The notes under the pieces were generated by a model. The model was not told where the DNA came from. It made no database searches and saw only the letters and a list, made by a program, of their open reading frames with translations. From the NCBI GenBank assembly GCA_903871875.1, contig CAIQIR010000011.1, positions 1-64,000 of the forward strand: a stretch of 64,000 nucleotides of DNA. The letters are read 5' to 3'. Position numbers and translations under genes: made by a program. The DNA is from an uncultured Schlesneria sp. (GTDB taxonomy: Bacteria; Planctomycetota; Planctomycetia; Planctomycetales; Planctomycetaceae). Below are positions 8,682-18,974 of this stretch, piece by piece; positions within the stretch are counted from its first letter, which is position 1; the number at the start of each line of letters is the position of its first letter.

Positions 8682-10670
8682 ATGATGGCGCAACGGAATT
8701 GGAAAACCATGGGCGGACTGTCTTGCGCTCTGCTGGCTCTCTTGTGCGCTTCGCCGTGCGTGCTGGCCGCCACCCCGGACTCGGTTGAGATTGGTTGGCT
8801 GAAGCTGCTCGATGTGAAGGGTGAGAAGCACGCCTTGGATGGCAACTCACGCCGGGCCGGAACGGTGTTCGTGTTTATGTCGTCCGAATGCCCGATCTCG
8901 CGACAGTATGTGCCGGAGCTGAACCGACTGCACGCGGCCACCGAAGCGCTTCCCGGCCAGATCGCTTTTTATGGTGTGCTGGCCGATTCGACGCTGACCC
9001 GTCGCGCTGCCGTCAAGTTTGTGGACGAATTCAAAATCGGATTTCCGGTTCTGTTCGACGCATCGGGAGAATTGGCCGAGTTGTTTCAGCCAGATCATGT
9101 CCCTCAAGCGTTCCTGGTGAATGCCGCGAATGCCATTGTCTATCGTGGTCGTATCGATGACCTGTATCCGGAGATTGGCAAACGCCGCGCCGCACCGTCC
9201 TCTCGCGATCTGCTGAATGCCATGACGGCCTTGGCTGAAAAACGCGAGATCGCGATTGCTCGGACGGCCGCCGTGGGATGCCCCTTCGAGGCGAACGATG
9301 CCAGGGACGAAACCGCCAAGGTGACGTACGCTCGCGATATCGCTCCGATTCTGTTTGCCCATTGTGCGGAATGTCATCGACCGGGCGAGGTCGCTCCGTT
9401 TTCTCTGTTGAGCTATCAGGACGCGGCCAAGCGAGCCGAAGGACTGACTCACGTCACGGAAAGCCGTTTGATGCCGCCGTGGCGAGCCGAAATCGATCAC
9501 GGGCATTTCATGGACGAGCGACGACTGAGTACACGTGAGATTGCTCTGATCAAGTCCTGGGCCGAGTCGGGGATCACCGAGGGAAATGCTGCCGATCTTC
9601 CGCCAGCGCCGGAATTCACCTCGGGCTGGCGCCTGGGAGAGCCGGATACGGTGGTCGAAGTTCAAGCACCGTTCGAAGTGCCCGCCGACGGACCGGATAT
9701 CTTCCAACATTTCGTGATCCCCGCTCAGAATCTCAAAGATGAAATGATTGTGGGAATGGAGTTTCGTCCGGGAAATGCGGCGGTGATCCATCATGCGATT
9801 GTGTACCTTGATACGAGTGGCCGCGCCCGGGCTCGCGATGAGGAAACGCCGGAACCCGGTTGGAAAACGTCGGGATCGATCGATGCCGGCATCACCAGCA
9901 TGCTGGGTGTCTGGACTCCCGGCATGACGCCGCGATTCTTTCCCGAAAATGTCGGCATTCCGCTCGACAAGGGGGCCGACGTGGTCCTGCAACTGCACAT
10001 TCATCCGTCAGGCAAAGTGGAAAGCGATCAATCCAAAGTCGCGTTTTACTTCGCTAAGAAGCCGGTGACGAAAGTGATGTCTCGCAATCCGCTGCTGACG
10101 GGGTCGCTGGCGATCGAAATCCCCCCCGGTGAGAAGCGTCACAAATTGTCATCGACGATCACATTGCCGGCAGGACTGACCATCAATTCGGTCTTTCCGC
10201 ACATGCACCTGATCGGCAAGGAGATGAAAATCACCGCCACGCTGCCAGACGGCGGCGTCGTGCCCCTGATTTGGATCAAGGATTGGAGCTTCTACTGGCA
10301 AGACAGTTATGTCTACAACGAACCGGTACATTTGCCCGAGGGGACTCGCTTGGATATCGAAGCCTATTACGACAATTCGGCTGAAAACCCATTCAATCCT
10401 CAATCGCCACCGAAGCGAGTGCTGTTCGGCAACGACACGACGAACGAAATGTGTTTTGCCTTGTTCCAAGCAGTGGCCGATGATCCGACTGGGATGAAGA
10501 AGATCGGGCCGGCGATGATGCAAAGTATGATGCAGCAGTGGAACGCGGCCCCGATTTCAGCCGATGCCCGTGTCGAAATCATGGCGGAAGTCGTGAAACT
10601 TTTCGGCCGCGGCCGTCGGACCTCCGCCGCTCCTGCCGCAGAGAAAGCCCCAGACGGCCAAGGCAAATAG
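8682..10670 (+). CDS. Redoxin–cytochrome c–copper monooxygenase fusion
   Basis: A 662-residue paralog of the protein at 4345-6420. Signal peptide 1-30; redoxin domain (about 35-190) with CPIS at 70-73; cytochrome c-like motif CAECH at 228-232; monooxygenase region (about 315-605) with HH 370-371, H439/H441, HMH 507-509 and M590. It ends in a basic, Ala/Pro-rich tail instead of EF-hands. GGAGAGG lies eight bases before the double ATG at 8682/8685, so the further upstream in-frame ATG (8643) is less likely. The redoxin has a CxxS site rather than CxxC, so disulfide exchange would need a partner. Family knowledge suggests periplasmic copper-dependent oxidation fed by the heme domain; this is inference. 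Confidence 0.85.
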   Translation: MMAQRNWKTMGGLSCALLALLCASPCVLAATPDSVEIGWLKLLDVKGEKHALDGNSRRAGTVFVFMSSECPISRQYVPELNRLHAATEALPGQIAFYGVLADSTLTRRAAVKFVDEFKIGFPVLFDASGELAELFQPDHVPQAFLVNAANAIVYRGRIDDLYPEIGKRRAAPSSRDLLNAMTALAEKREIAIARTAAVGCPFEANDARDETAKVTYARDIAPILFAHCAECHRPGEVAPFSLLSYQDAAKRAEGLTHVTESRLMPPWRAEIDHGHFMDERRLSTREIALIKSWAESGITEGNAADLPPAPEFTSGWRLGEPDTVVEVQAPFEVPADGPDIFQHFVIPAQNLKDEMIVGMEFRPGNAAVIHHAIVYLDTSGRARARDEETPEPGWKTSGSIDAGITSMLGVWTPGMTPRFFPENVGIPLDKGADVVLQLHIHPSGKVESDQSKVAFYFAKKPVTKVMSRNPLLTGSLAIEIPPGEKRHKLSSTITLPAGLTINSVFPHMHLIGKEMKITATLPDGGVVPLIWIKDWSFYWQDSYVYNEPVHLPEGTRLDIEAYYDNSAENPFNPQSPPKRVLFGNDTTNEMCFALFQAVADDPTGMKKIGPAMMQSMMQQWNAAPISADARVEIMAEVVKLFGRGRRTSAAPAAEKAPDGQGK

Positions 10671-11291
10671 GGGCGTTGCGGGACAGCGTGAGCAGGGCTT
10701 TGTTGGCGACGTTCGGCCCTGTGCAGTTGGCTTGGGGCAACTCGTACCCCAGACGGACCGTCGAGCGTCGGTCGCACCCTACAGATTGCCCAGTTTGTGT
10801 CACGGGACTGGCGCTCGAAAAGTCGCCGACAGTGACCGGTCCGGTTATTCCGAAGTTACGGATCACTGAGCTTAGGCAATCGTGGTATTCGGTGTCGCTT
10901 TGATGGCAACGATCTGTGACGGACGCCGTCGTTTAATTCTCAGGAAAAACGCCGTAAACTTATTTACATAAATAGGATGTGTCGCTTTCTTGCGGTTTGG
11001 TAGCGGGTTTCCACAACATCAAGATCACGGTCGGTCCCGACGATAACTTAGGCGGCGATTCTGTTCTGCCGGTTGTCGCGATTGTGCGAAATAATCGGAG
11101 AATCGGGTTGGCCGAGATTGTCCGTCTGTCGGTGAGATCGTCCAAACGAACGAACAAATCGCCACGCTCGGAGTGTGGATGCGATGCGGCGCCGAACAGC
11201 GCCGGACGACTGTGCGGCAGGCAGACGGGATTGAGATGACAGGCGGCGGAGCGCCGCGAAAAATCCACATCTGGGGCAGTGGAGCAATCAA
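10671..11291. other. 620-base region without a recognised gene
   Basis: No supported coding sequence. At 10961-10974 there is an AT-rich near-palindrome (TATTTACATAAATA) that stands out against the GC-rich surroundings, about 320 bases before the small gene at 11292; it may be a promoter element or operator. Confidence 0.4.
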
Positions 11292-11465
11292 ATGAATAAC
11301 GAAAAGTATGTCGTGTTGGCGGTCCGAGGCGGCCGTCGCAAAATTCTGAGTAACCAAATTCCGTTTCGGGCGGCCAAAATGATTGCCCGACAACAACGTG
11401 ATCTGGTGTATTGGGAAGTCGTGGTCGTAATCGAAGCCGACAGCGTCTGCTGTTGGTGTGAGTGA
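11292..11465 (+). CDS. 57-residue small protein, unknown
   Basis: Open frame from ATG 11292 to TGA 11463-11465, with GTGGAG about nine bases before the start. The product begins MNNEKYVVLAVRGGRRKILS and ends with a Cys-rich CCWCE. It is basic in the middle (RAAKMIARQQRD), with beta-strand-like ends. It lies nine bases before the next gene on the same strand, so the two are probably co-transcribed. No family is recognised. The upstream ribosome-binding site and tight spacing are the main arguments that it is real; the CxWC-like tail might bind metal. Confidence 0.55.
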   Translation: MNNEKYVVLAVRGGRRKILSNQIPFRAAKMIARQQRDLVYWEVVVVIEADSVCCWCE

Positions 11466-11474
11466 CGATAATCG

Positions 11475-12032
11475 ATGTCGAATGAACGCGAACAAGCACT
11501 TGATGACGCGGCGGACCACGAACTGTTCGTCGCCTTGATGAATCGCGGACAATATCGGGCCGCTGCCGCGATGTTCGTCGAAGTCTCGTATCAAGCTCGC
11601 TACCCACTGAATTTCCCCGCGATCCTGGCGGGCATGAAAAGCCCTGATTTTCAGGCTGACCTGCTCGCCAAGTACGAATCGGATCCTGAAGGTTGGGATC
11701 AGAAATGGAATGAAGTCTTGTCCGCTTACAAAGCGGATCTGCAATTCATGTGGGGCCTGGCTTCGTTCCGCGATGAGACTCATTGTGCCGCCGATCGTCT
11801 GAAGCAGGGGCTGATGCAGACCTGCGAGGACGCGGATGCGGGTGGCATGAGATTTCTGCGAGGCGTGATGGCCTACTGCATTCAACGCGAAGCCGCGAAA
11901 TCAAAAAAGGCCGAAGAGTTCTACCGCGAGATCGTGGGCAGTTTTGACAACCTGAACGTGGAATCGGATCGCCGATCGATGGTGGGCACGTTCAACGCGG
12001 GCGCGATGGGGATCTGGTTTCCTGGTGAATAA
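11475..12032 (+). CDS. 185-residue soluble protein, unknown
   Basis: An acidic, mostly helical cytoplasmic protein without signal peptide or membrane segment. It begins MSNEREQALDDAADHELF and contains many Ala/Glu/Tyr-rich helices (for example RGQYRAAAAMFVEVSYQAR), which resemble TPR-like helical pairs but lack a clear repeat. I do not recognise a family. The 57-aa gene lies immediately upstream, suggesting a two-gene operon. Convergent with the PSD1 gene that ends at 12138. Confidence 0.65.
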   Translation: MSNEREQALDDAADHELFVALMNRGQYRAAAAMFVEVSYQARYPLNFPAILAGMKSPDFQADLLAKYESDPEGWDQKWNEVLSAYKADLQFMWGLASFRDETHCAADRLKQGLMQTCEDADAGGMRFLRGVMAYCIQREAAKSKKAEEFYREIVGSFDNLNVESDRRSMVGTFNAGAMGIWFPGE

Positions 12033-12033
12033 C

Positions 12034-12059
12034 CACGGGAGACCGAGCGCGGTCCCGTG
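12034..12059. terminator. Stem-loop between convergent genes
   Basis: CACGGGA-GA-CCG (12034-12045) pairs with CGGTCCCGTG (12050-12059) with a two-base bulge, starting one base after the stop of the 185-aa gene. No T tract follows, so it is a weaker terminator candidate. Confidence 0.4.
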
Positions 12060-12135
12060 CGGTCGGCGAAGGAAATCGATCACAGTCGCCGTTCTTCGTG
12101 ATGCGCGACGAGGTGTGGCGCCGGACATCATCCGC

Positions 12136-12153
12136 TGTCACCGTTTGGTGACA
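12136..12153 (-). terminator. Hairpin overlapping the PSD1 stop codon
   Basis: TGTCACC (12136-12142) and GGTGACA (12147-12153) form a perfect seven-bp stem with a four-base loop across the stop codon of the leftward gene. It may act as a transcription end or mRNA 3' protection signal. Confidence 0.4.
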
Positions 12154-15100
12154 CACTCGTCGAAGTTCATCACTGTTTTGACGACGACAGTCATCGCCGC
12201 ATGCTCGGCCGGAATCAGTTGTTCGTCACGCGGTGATTCTCCAATAGCCAGAAAGGCCTTGGCGTCGTCAGGGACCGATGCGAAATGTTGCTTCTGCTCT
12301 GCGAATAGGCGAGTCAGGATTTCGAGCTCTTTCGCCGACGGTGATCGACTGGTCAAGCGGCGAAAGACCGATTGAATTTGTGCTTCGACGGTTTGTCCGG
12401 GCTGCTTCATCACCAGTTCGGCCAGCACACGAGCCGCTTCGACAAACTGCGGATCGTTCAGCATGACCAAGGCTTGCAGGGGCGTTGCCGTTCGTTCGCG
12501 TCGAGCCGTACAAACCTCACGCCCTGTCGCATCAAAGGTCAGCATGCTGGGCGGCGGTGATGTTCGACGCCAGAAGGTATACATACTGCGGCGGTAAAGG
12601 CCTTCGCCTTTTGACTGCTGATAGGACTTGCCCGTCCCGGCCTCTTCCCACAAACCAGCAGGTTGATAAGGCATGACGCTGGGGCCTCCGAGCATGGGAA
12701 CTAACAAGCCACTGACGGCCAGGGCGTTGTCCCGCAGTTGTTCGGCGGGTAGACGATAACGCGAGGCGCGTGCCAACAGCACATTGTCTGGATCGTCGAG
12801 GAACGATTTGGCATCGCGAGGGACTGTCGATTGTCGGTAAGTGGACGACAAAACAATCTGCTTACAGAACTGTTTCACGTTCCAGCCACCGTCCATGAAA
12901 TCGCGCGCCAGCCAGTCGAGCAGTTCGGGGTGTGATGGCAGCTGTCCCTGGCCGCCGAAATCCTCGACGGACGCAACCAGTCCACGGCCGAAAAAGAGGC
13001 TCCAGCAGCGATTGACTGCCACGCGGCTGGTCAGCGGATTTTGACTATCCGTCATCCATTTCGCCAATCCCAGTCGGTTTCGCGGATAGGCGGCGGGAAA
13101 GGGTAACAGGCTGGCGGGCGTATCGGCGGTGACCAAATCGGAGGGCGAATCGTAGGCCCCGCGTTTCAAAATGTGAGTCGGACGCGGATGGTCAGTCTCG
13201 TTCATTACCATGATCTGACGAACCTGTGTGACGAGTTCGTTTTCGTCATTGCGCAGCGATTGAATTTCCTCGAGTACCGCACGATAGGCGGCGTCTTGTC
13301 GCAACAGGTAATGCTCGAACCGATCCTCCGCCGAGAACCGAAGTTCGCGAGGAACCGCGTCGGTCGAGGGGGGATTTTGCTGCAGGCGAATCGAGGCAAT
13401 CTCAAGTGGCGACAACCTTTGGTCATAGACGAATAATTCGTCGATCGCACCTTGGCGGAATCCGATGTCACGAAAGCGGGCTCCGAGCGACATTTCGACG
13501 CCGCCCGAACTGGAGTCGCCCCATTCCTTTCGATAGCGAATGTCGCGGGTCAGATGATCGCGAACGACTGCGACATCGGCTGCGGCACCGTTGACGAACA
13601 GGCGAACCCCGGCCGCTTCGCTGCTGCCATCATAAGACACGGCCACGTGCGTCCATTCATTGACGGGAATCGTGTTCAGTGACTGAACCTGGATCGCGTT
13701 GCCGGGCCAAAAGTGGATCAAGGAAAACTGCAGATGGCCGTTGTCGAGAATCAGCGAATAGCCTCGATACGACGCATCCTCGGCCGCGACGCACTGATGC
13801 AGAATGGCAATTCGCGGTTTGTTTTCGATCGGTCTGAGCCACAGCGAAACGGTGAAGGCACTGTTCCGGCCGTACTGGCCCGATCCCGCGCAGGCGAACG
13901 CGTCATCCCCGCCGAACTCGATCGCTTGGCCTGAAATCCCGGGAACAAGTTTGTTTTCGCCGCCGACTTTGGCGTCATCAAACGTGAGGTGCAGCTTGGG
14001 TTCGACCAGCGTCGTTGGAATTGTGCTTAATGCATTCGACAGCGTGGCGGCATCGGTGATTTCCGACTGCGAAAGGGATTGCATCGCGAATCGCTCGCGA
14101 GCTTCGCCACGAATGCGTTGCAGGTCTCGCCGTTTCTGTCGAATCTTCTCGAGCAGTTCCGCATGCCGAGTTTGCTGATCGCCATCGTACAGCAGCATGG
14201 CTGGCGTGGGGGCCGTTTCTGTGAAGTGCGAATAGAGACCGTGCTCGTCGATATTCGAGAAAAACGCGGACAACTTGTAGAAATCGGCCTGCGTGATCGG
14301 ATCGTATTTGTGATCGTGACAACGGCAGCATTCAAAGGTCATTGCCAGGAAAGCGGTTCCGTTGGTGACAACCCGATCTGCGATATAGGCCTGACGGAAT
14401 TCTTCTTCGATACTGCCGCCTTCGTTGGTCTGGCGATGCAGCCGATTGAAGGCCGTGGCCAGTTGCTGATCGCGAGTCGCATTGGGCAATAAATCCCCCG
14501 CGGTTTGCCACAGGATGAACTGGTCGTACGAAAGGTTGTCGTTGAAGGCCCGGATGACCCAGTCTCGCCACGGCCAGACATGTGTGTCGCGATCGGCCTG
14601 ATAACCGAAGGTGTCGGCATACCGCGCGGCATCCAGCCATTCATTGGCCATCCGCTCGCCAAATGCCGGAGATTTGAGGAGCCGATCGACGGCCGATTCA
14701 TACGCATTGGTGGACGTGTCTGATAAGAAAAGGTCCAGATCGGCCAACGATGGTGGCAAACCAGTCAGGTCGAAACTGACGCGACGCAACCATTTTTCCC
14801 GAGTTGCTTCGGCCGCCGGCTGGAGGTGCTCCTTCTGTAATCGATTGAGTACGAAGGCATCGATGGGCGAGCGGACCCAATGCGAAGGATCGGCGGGACG
14901 CGGCACCGAAACTTTCTCGGGCACAGGAATGAATGACCAATGCGGATGATATTCCGCTCCTTCCGCAATCCACTTCCGCAGCAACTCTTTTTGGTCGGCC
15001 GTCAGTGCTTTATTGGACTTGGACGGCGGCATCACCGTTTCCTCATCCGCGGAGAAGATCCGCTCGATTAGTTCGCTCTTGTCGGGTTGTCCGGGAACGA

Positions 15101-15332
15101 TCGCCTTTCTGGCGATGGCGTTCTCGCGTTGATCAAGACGCAAATCGGCTTTGCGCGCGAGTTTGTCCAGTCCATGACAGGCGAAACATTTGTCCGACAG
15201 AATCGGACGAATATCTCGATTGAAATTCAGTCCATCGTCGCCCATCGACTCCCCGATGGGCAGCGTGAGGAGCAGGAGCAAACAGAGACTGGTTCGCGGA
15301 AACATGATTTGAATCGAATTCGAGGAATTCAT
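12138..15332 (-). CDS. PSCyt1–PSCyt2–LamG–PSD1 planctomycetal protein
   Basis: A 1064-residue exported protein of the classic planctomycete type. Signal peptide with a Leu-rich core (about 12-28); PSCyt1 cytochrome c-like motif CFACH at 49-53; PSCyt2/DUF1549 region (about 110-315) with HWSFIPVP and [13 protein letters not shown]; a laminin-G/concanavalin-like insert (about 450-640, with [19 protein letters not shown] and [17 protein letters not shown]); then PSD1/DUF1553 (about 740-1000, with [20 protein letters not shown]). The start at 15332 is one of two plausible (15305 is the other). It follows the kinase gene by 13 bases on the same strand, so the two are probably one operon. The role of this abundant family is unproven; a link to polysaccharide use is often proposed. 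No DUF1501 partner is present here. Confidence 0.85.
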   Translation of the reverse strand: MNSSNSIQIMFPRTSLCLLLLLTLPIGESMGDDGLNFNRDIRPILSDKCFACHGLDKLARKADLRLDQRENAIARKAIVPGQPDKSELIERIFSADEETVMPPSKSNKALTADQKELLRKWIAEGAEYHPHWSFIPVPEKVSVPRPADPSHWVRSPIDAFVLNRLQKEHLQPAAEATREKWLRRVSFDLTGLPPSLADLDLFLSDTSTNAYESAVDRLLKSPAFGERMANEWLDAARYADTFGYQADRDTHVWPWRDWVIRAFNDNLSYDQFILWQTAGDLLPNATRDQQLATAFNRLHRQTNEGGSIEEEFRQAYIADRVVTNGTAFLAMTFECCRCHDHKYDPITQADFYKLSAFFSNIDEHGLYSHFTETAPTPAMLLYDGDQQTRHAELLEKIRQKRRDLQRIRGEARERFAMQSLSQSEITDAATLSNALSTIPTTLVEPKLHLTFDDAKVGGENKLVPGISGQAIEFGGDDAFACAGSGQYGRNSAFTVSLWLRPIENKPRIAILHQCVAAEDASYRGYSLILDNGHLQFSLIHFWPGNAIQVQSLNTIPVNEWTHVAVSYDGSSEAAGVRLFVNGAAADVAVVRDHLTRDIRYRKEWGDSSSGGVEMSLGARFRDIGFRQGAIDELFVYDQRLSPLEIASIRLQQNPPSTDAVPRELRFSAEDRFEHYLLRQDAAYRAVLEEIQSLRNDENELVTQVRQIMVMNETDHPRPTHILKRGAYDSPSDLVTADTPASLLPFPAAYPRNRLGLAKWMTDSQNPLTSRVAVNRCWSLFFGRGLVASVEDFGGQGQLPSHPELLDWLARDFMDGGWNVKQFCKQIVLSSTYRQSTVPRDAKSFLDDPDNVLLARASRYRLPAEQLRDNALAVSGLLVPMLGGPSVMPYQPAGLWEEAGTGKSYQQSKGEGLYRRSMYTFWRRTSPPPSMLTFDATGREVCTARRERTATPLQALVMLNDPQFVEAARVLAELVMKQPGQTVEAQIQSVFRRLTSRSPSAKELEILTRLFAEQKQHFASVPDDAKAFLAIGESPRDEQLIPAEHAAMTVVVKTVMNFDECVTKR

Positions 15333-15345
15333 GGCAATGTGGCCG

Positions 15346-16992
15346 TTACTCCGGTTCCTTGAGTTCTTCGGCGTCGAGCCATGGCGGCAGGCCAGGGTCT
15401 TCGCGTTCCATTCGCTTCGATGCGTACTGAACCAATGGGCGGACCTCTTCATTGTCGCGGTAAAGTTCCTTTACGCCGCGCCAAATATCTTCCGCTTCGG
15501 TCACTTTGCCCTTTTTGAACAGCGAATCGGCTTCTTTCAGTTTCTTGTTGAGGTACGCCACATAGTCTTCGTCCGCCCCGCCGCTGCGGATGATGGCATC
15601 CACCTGGTCTTGCGCCAGCAGGACATAGATTTGGAACTTCTCCTGGTCTTTAAAGAGCCGTGTGATACTGCGGTATTTTTTCAGAGCGGTAATGCGGTCG
15701 CCGAATTTGAGGAAGTGTTCGGCCGCGAGCATTTGTTTTTCGGCTTCGTTTTCGGGGCCGTTCTTGACGCGCTTGGTGCTGTGCATCTCCTTGTCGACAA
15801 TCTTCTTGTCGAGATCGATGATCAACTGCTCGGCTTTTTCGGCATAACGTCCTTTGGGAAACTTGGCCAAGAGCGGGTTGAGATACTTCTCCTTGGCATC
15901 TCGCCAATCCAGGATGTATTCCGAATTCACCAGCTTCTCGGCCCGTTCCATCAACTTTGCTTCCCCTTCGGGAAGCAGGCTCCAGGCGACCGATCCGACC
16001 AAGAGTAGCAGACATAAACCGAGGAACCAGGCGCGTTCGTAAAAGGGACTGTTGTCGCGTTTTTTCTTCTTCTTTTTCCTGTTCAGAATCGATTTCAATT
16101 CGGTCGCCGACTGGGTTCGGCCCAGTGTCGTTCCGGAGGACATGGTTTGTGCCGCGACGCTGCGTTGTTCGGTCACTTTGGTGCGAACCTCGTCGACTTC
16201 GGCCTGCAAAGCCAGCGCATCATAGACGCGGTCTTCCGGATCCTTTTCCAGCAGCTTGAAAATCAACTCTTCGAGAAAAATCGGACATTCAGGAACGAGT
16301 GAGGTGATTCGCGGAGGTTCTTCCTGCAGATGCTGCATTAGCATCTCGCCCTGATTTTCGCTGGTGAAGGGCGTTTCGCCAGCGATCATTTCAAACAGGA
16401 CGCAGCCCATGGCATACAGGTCGGTCTTCTTATCGACGGGCGGTTTGCCGCGAATCTGTTCGGGCGCCATATAGGCGTAGGTGCCGACCGTCTTGCCAGC
16501 AGCGGTCAGCGCCGTGGCGGTGGTGTCGCGGGCGATACCGAAATCGGTCAGCTTGATGACGTTTTCCGAAGTCATCAGCAGGTTGGCCGGTTTCAGGTCG
16601 CGGTGAATCACTCCGGCTTCGTGGGCGTGCTCAAGCGCTTTCGCCACCTGCATCGTGATGTCGAGCGCCTCTTCCCACGGCAGCCGCTTTTTTTTGGACA
16701 GGTACGCTTCGACCGATCCTCCTTCGACCAGCTCCATCGCGTAGAAGCGTTGCGAACCAAACTTGCCGCCGCCGTAGTAGCGGACGATGTGGGGATGCTG
16801 CAGCTTCTTCAGGATCGAGATTTCGCGCTCGAATCGTCGCTGCAGGGATTCGGAATCAGACACGTCCGGAGACAGGATCTTCAGAGCGACACGCGCTCCG
16901 TTCTTCGTGTAGATCGCCCGGTAGACGATCCCCATTCCTCCCACGCCGATGCGGTCCCCCACTTCGAAGGGGCCGATCATCCGTTTGGACAT
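15346..16992 (-). CDS. Membrane-anchored Ser/Thr protein kinase
   Basis: A 548-residue Hanks-type kinase. Catalytic domain about 7-265 with glycine loop GVGGMG (16-21), Lys38, Glu57, HRDLKPAN (130-137), DFG (150-152) and APEQ (177-180), so all catalytic residues are present. A very basic stretch (six lysines near 306-311) precedes one membrane segment (about 321-340). The outer part (350-548) is charged and helical with TPR-like spacing, probably a periplasmic sensor or scaffold. The start is preceded by GAGGA. Downstream in the same direction is the PSD1 protein after 13 bases, so the kinase may be co-expressed with it. Substrates are unknown. Confidence 0.9.
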   Translation of the reverse strand: MSKRMIGPFEVGDRIGVGGMGIVYRAIYTKNGARVALKILSPDVSDSESLQRRFEREISILKKLQHPHIVRYYGGGKFGSQRFYAMELVEGGSVEAYLSKKKRLPWEEALDITMQVAKALEHAHEAGVIHRDLKPANLLMTSENVIKLTDFGIARDTTATALTAAGKTVGTYAYMAPEQIRGKPPVDKKTDLYAMGCVLFEMIAGETPFTSENQGEMLMQHLQEEPPRITSLVPECPIFLEELIFKLLEKDPEDRVYDALALQAEVDEVRTKVTEQRSVAAQTMSSGTTLGRTQSATELKSILNRKKKKKKRDNSPFYERAWFLGLCLLLLVGSVAWSLLPEGEAKLMERAEKLVNSEYILDWRDAKEKYLNPLLAKFPKGRYAEKAEQLIIDLDKKIVDKEMHSTKRVKNGPENEAEKQMLAAEHFLKFGDRITALKKYRSITRLFKDQEKFQIYVLLAQDQVDAIIRSGGADEDYVAYLNKKLKEADSLFKKGKVTEAEDIWRGVKELYRDNEEVRPLVQYASKRMEREDPGLPPWLDAEELKEPE

Positions 16993-17301
16993 GCCTGTCG
17001 GTTCCTCGAACTCGAATGCGGATGCGGGTTAACAACTTTTGGCTGAGCGATTTCCTACGCCAGACACACCATTCTCAACGCGTTGGCAAGAGAGTGCAAT
17101 CCACGAACCTCGATTCGGCCGGAATCGGAGCGACAAATCTGCGATTTCGCCGGCCCTGTTTCGGTTTAGGAAGGCTCCATCACGTAAAATCAGGCCTTTC
17201 ATATCAAAACAAAAACATTTTCGGTATTTTATTTTTTTTGGATCAAACGCTTCCTTCGCCATCCATGATCAACTTCGTGAGAAAGTCGACAGACATTCAT
17301 A
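16993..17301. other. Divergent promoter region, AT-rich
   Basis: Lies between the leftward kinase and the rightward symporter. The part 17200-17245 is very T/A-rich (T-runs of eight), as expected near a promoter, but I cannot pick a single convincing -35/-10 pair. Confidence 0.4.
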
Positions 17302-18846
17302 ATGCTTTCTGGACATACACTTGACGTCGCGGTTCTGGCTCTTTACCTCGTCGGCGTCGTTGGCTTTGGTTGCTGGTTCGCCTGGCGAAGCAATTCGTCC
17401 GAGCAGTACATGTCGGCCGGACGATCGATTCCCGGCTGGGCCGTGGGCATGTCGATTTTCGGTTCGTACATCAGCAGTATCAGCTTCATGGCGAACCCCG
17501 GCAAAGCCTATTCGGGCAATTGGAATCCGTTTATTTTCGCCCTGTCGATGCCGCTGGCCACGTGGATTTCTGTCAAATACTTCGTGCCGTTTTACCGGCT
17601 GAGCGGCCATGTGTCGGCCTACGAGCATTTCGAAGCACGATTCGGCGCGTGGGCTCGAACCTACAGCGTGATTTGCTTTTTGCTCACGCAGTTTGCCCGA
17701 CTGGGAATGATCCTTTACATGTTGGCGCTGGCGTTCCAGCCGCTGGTGGGACTCGACGTTTGGACCATCATCATTGTCAGTGGAATCGCGATCACTCTTT
17801 ATCCCCTGTTCGGTGGGACCGAAGGGGTCATTTGGACAGGCGTGGTGCAATCACTGGTGCTGGTGGGCGGGGTCGGAATCTGTCTGATCGCCGTGGTGCT
17901 GGAAATCAAGGGTGGCGCGGGCGAGATGTTCCGCGTGGCCATCGCCAACAATAAGTTCAGCCTGGGCGATGTCGGCTTCAGCGTTTCGCAGTCGACGTTC
18001 TGGGTCGTGTTGGTGATGGGCATGGTGACGCACCTGCAAAACTTTGGTGTCGATCAGGCCTATATTCAACGCTATGTCACGGCCAAATCGGATGCTGACG
18101 CCGGTCGCAGCGTCTGGATGGGTGGCCTGTGCTTCATCCCCTTAAGCGCTGCGTTCTTCCTGATTGGAACCGGGTTGTATGTCCTGTATGGACAACGACC
18201 GGGGACGATTCCCGAGGGAACGAAAGCCGAAGCCGTCTTGCCATTTTTCATTGGGACCGAATTACCACCGGGTGTGATGGGGCTGGTTCTGGCTGCCGTC
18301 TTTTCGGCCGCCATGGATTCTAATTTGAACTGTTGTGCGACGCTTTATCTTTGTGACATTCATCGCCGCTACGTTCGGCCGAAAGCCAGCGAACGCGAAT
18401 CGATGATGGTCCTGCACATCTCGACCTTTGTGATGGGAGCCTTGAGCATCCTGGTCGCGCTGGCGCTCACGCAGGTGGATTCGCGAGCTCTCGATTTGTG
18501 GTGGAAGCTGGTGGGAATCCTCAGCGGCGGTGTCCTGGGATTGTTTTTATTGGGAATGCTTTCTCGACGCGCCACATCGTTCCATGCCGGGCTGGGCGTG
18601 ATCGCGGGCGTGCTTGTGATTTTCTGGATGACTTTTTCGCCGGCGTGGCAGAAACAGGCGGCGGCGAATAATTTAGGTTGGATGGTCAGCCCGTTTCATG
18701 ACAACCTGATTCTTGTCATCGGGACCTTGACGATTTTGCTGGTTGGATTGATGACCAGCCGATTTTCGCCCCCGCAAAGTCGTGCTGTTCGGATTGGAAC
18801 CGAAGGGAATCTTGACGCCTATCAAGAACCGGCGACGTTGGACTGA
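17302..18846 (+). CDS. Sodium:solute symporter (SSS family)
   Basis: A 514-residue inner-membrane protein with about thirteen hydrophobic segments. It shows SSS-family features: an N-terminal segment followed by YMSAGRSIPGWAVGMSIFGS, then SSISFMANPGKAYSGNW, and the core region FGVDQAYIQRYVTAKSDADA corresponding to the family signature around TM6-7. Imports a small solute with Na+; the specificity is not readable. The DapA-family gene follows after 128 bases on the same strand, and together with the jelly-roll gene this suggests uptake and breakdown of a sugar acid such as sialic acid or a keto-sugar acid (inference). Confidence 0.88.
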   Translation: MLSGHTLDVAVLALYLVGVVGFGCWFAWRSNSSEQYMSAGRSIPGWAVGMSIFGSYISSISFMANPGKAYSGNWNPFIFALSMPLATWISVKYFVPFYRLSGHVSAYEHFEARFGAWARTYSVICFLLTQFARLGMILYMLALAFQPLVGLDVWTIIIVSGIAITLYPLFGGTEGVIWTGVVQSLVLVGGVGICLIAVVLEIKGGAGEMFRVAIANNKFSLGDVGFSVSQSTFWVVLVMGMVTHLQNFGVDQAYIQRYVTAKSDADAGRSVWMGGLCFIPLSAAFFLIGTGLYVLYGQRPGTIPEGTKAEAVLPFFIGTELPPGVMGLVLAAVFSAAMDSNLNCCATLYLCDIHRRYVRPKASERESMMVLHISTFVMGALSILVALALTQVDSRALDLWWKLVGILSGGVLGLFLLGMLSRRATSFHAGLGVIAGVLVIFWMTFSPAWQKQAAANNLGWMVSPFHDNLILVIGTLTILLVGLMTSRFSPPQSRAVRIGTEGNLDAYQEPATLD

Positions 18847-18974
18847 ACGACTGTCGATAAACTGAAAAACTTGCTGACTTAACGTTCGGTCCGCCGAATT
18901 TGACTGTTACAACCTGCTGGGTCTGCTCGACTTCGGCACCATATATTTCCTGATCTTCCCTGGAGTTTAATGCG

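Noticed and set aside
8847-10004. 385-residue minus-strand frame inside the second Cu-monooxygenase gene
   Set aside because: It is antisense to a clearly conserved multidomain gene, is rich in Arg/His/Ser as typical of antisense frames in GC-rich DNA, and has no recognisable motif.
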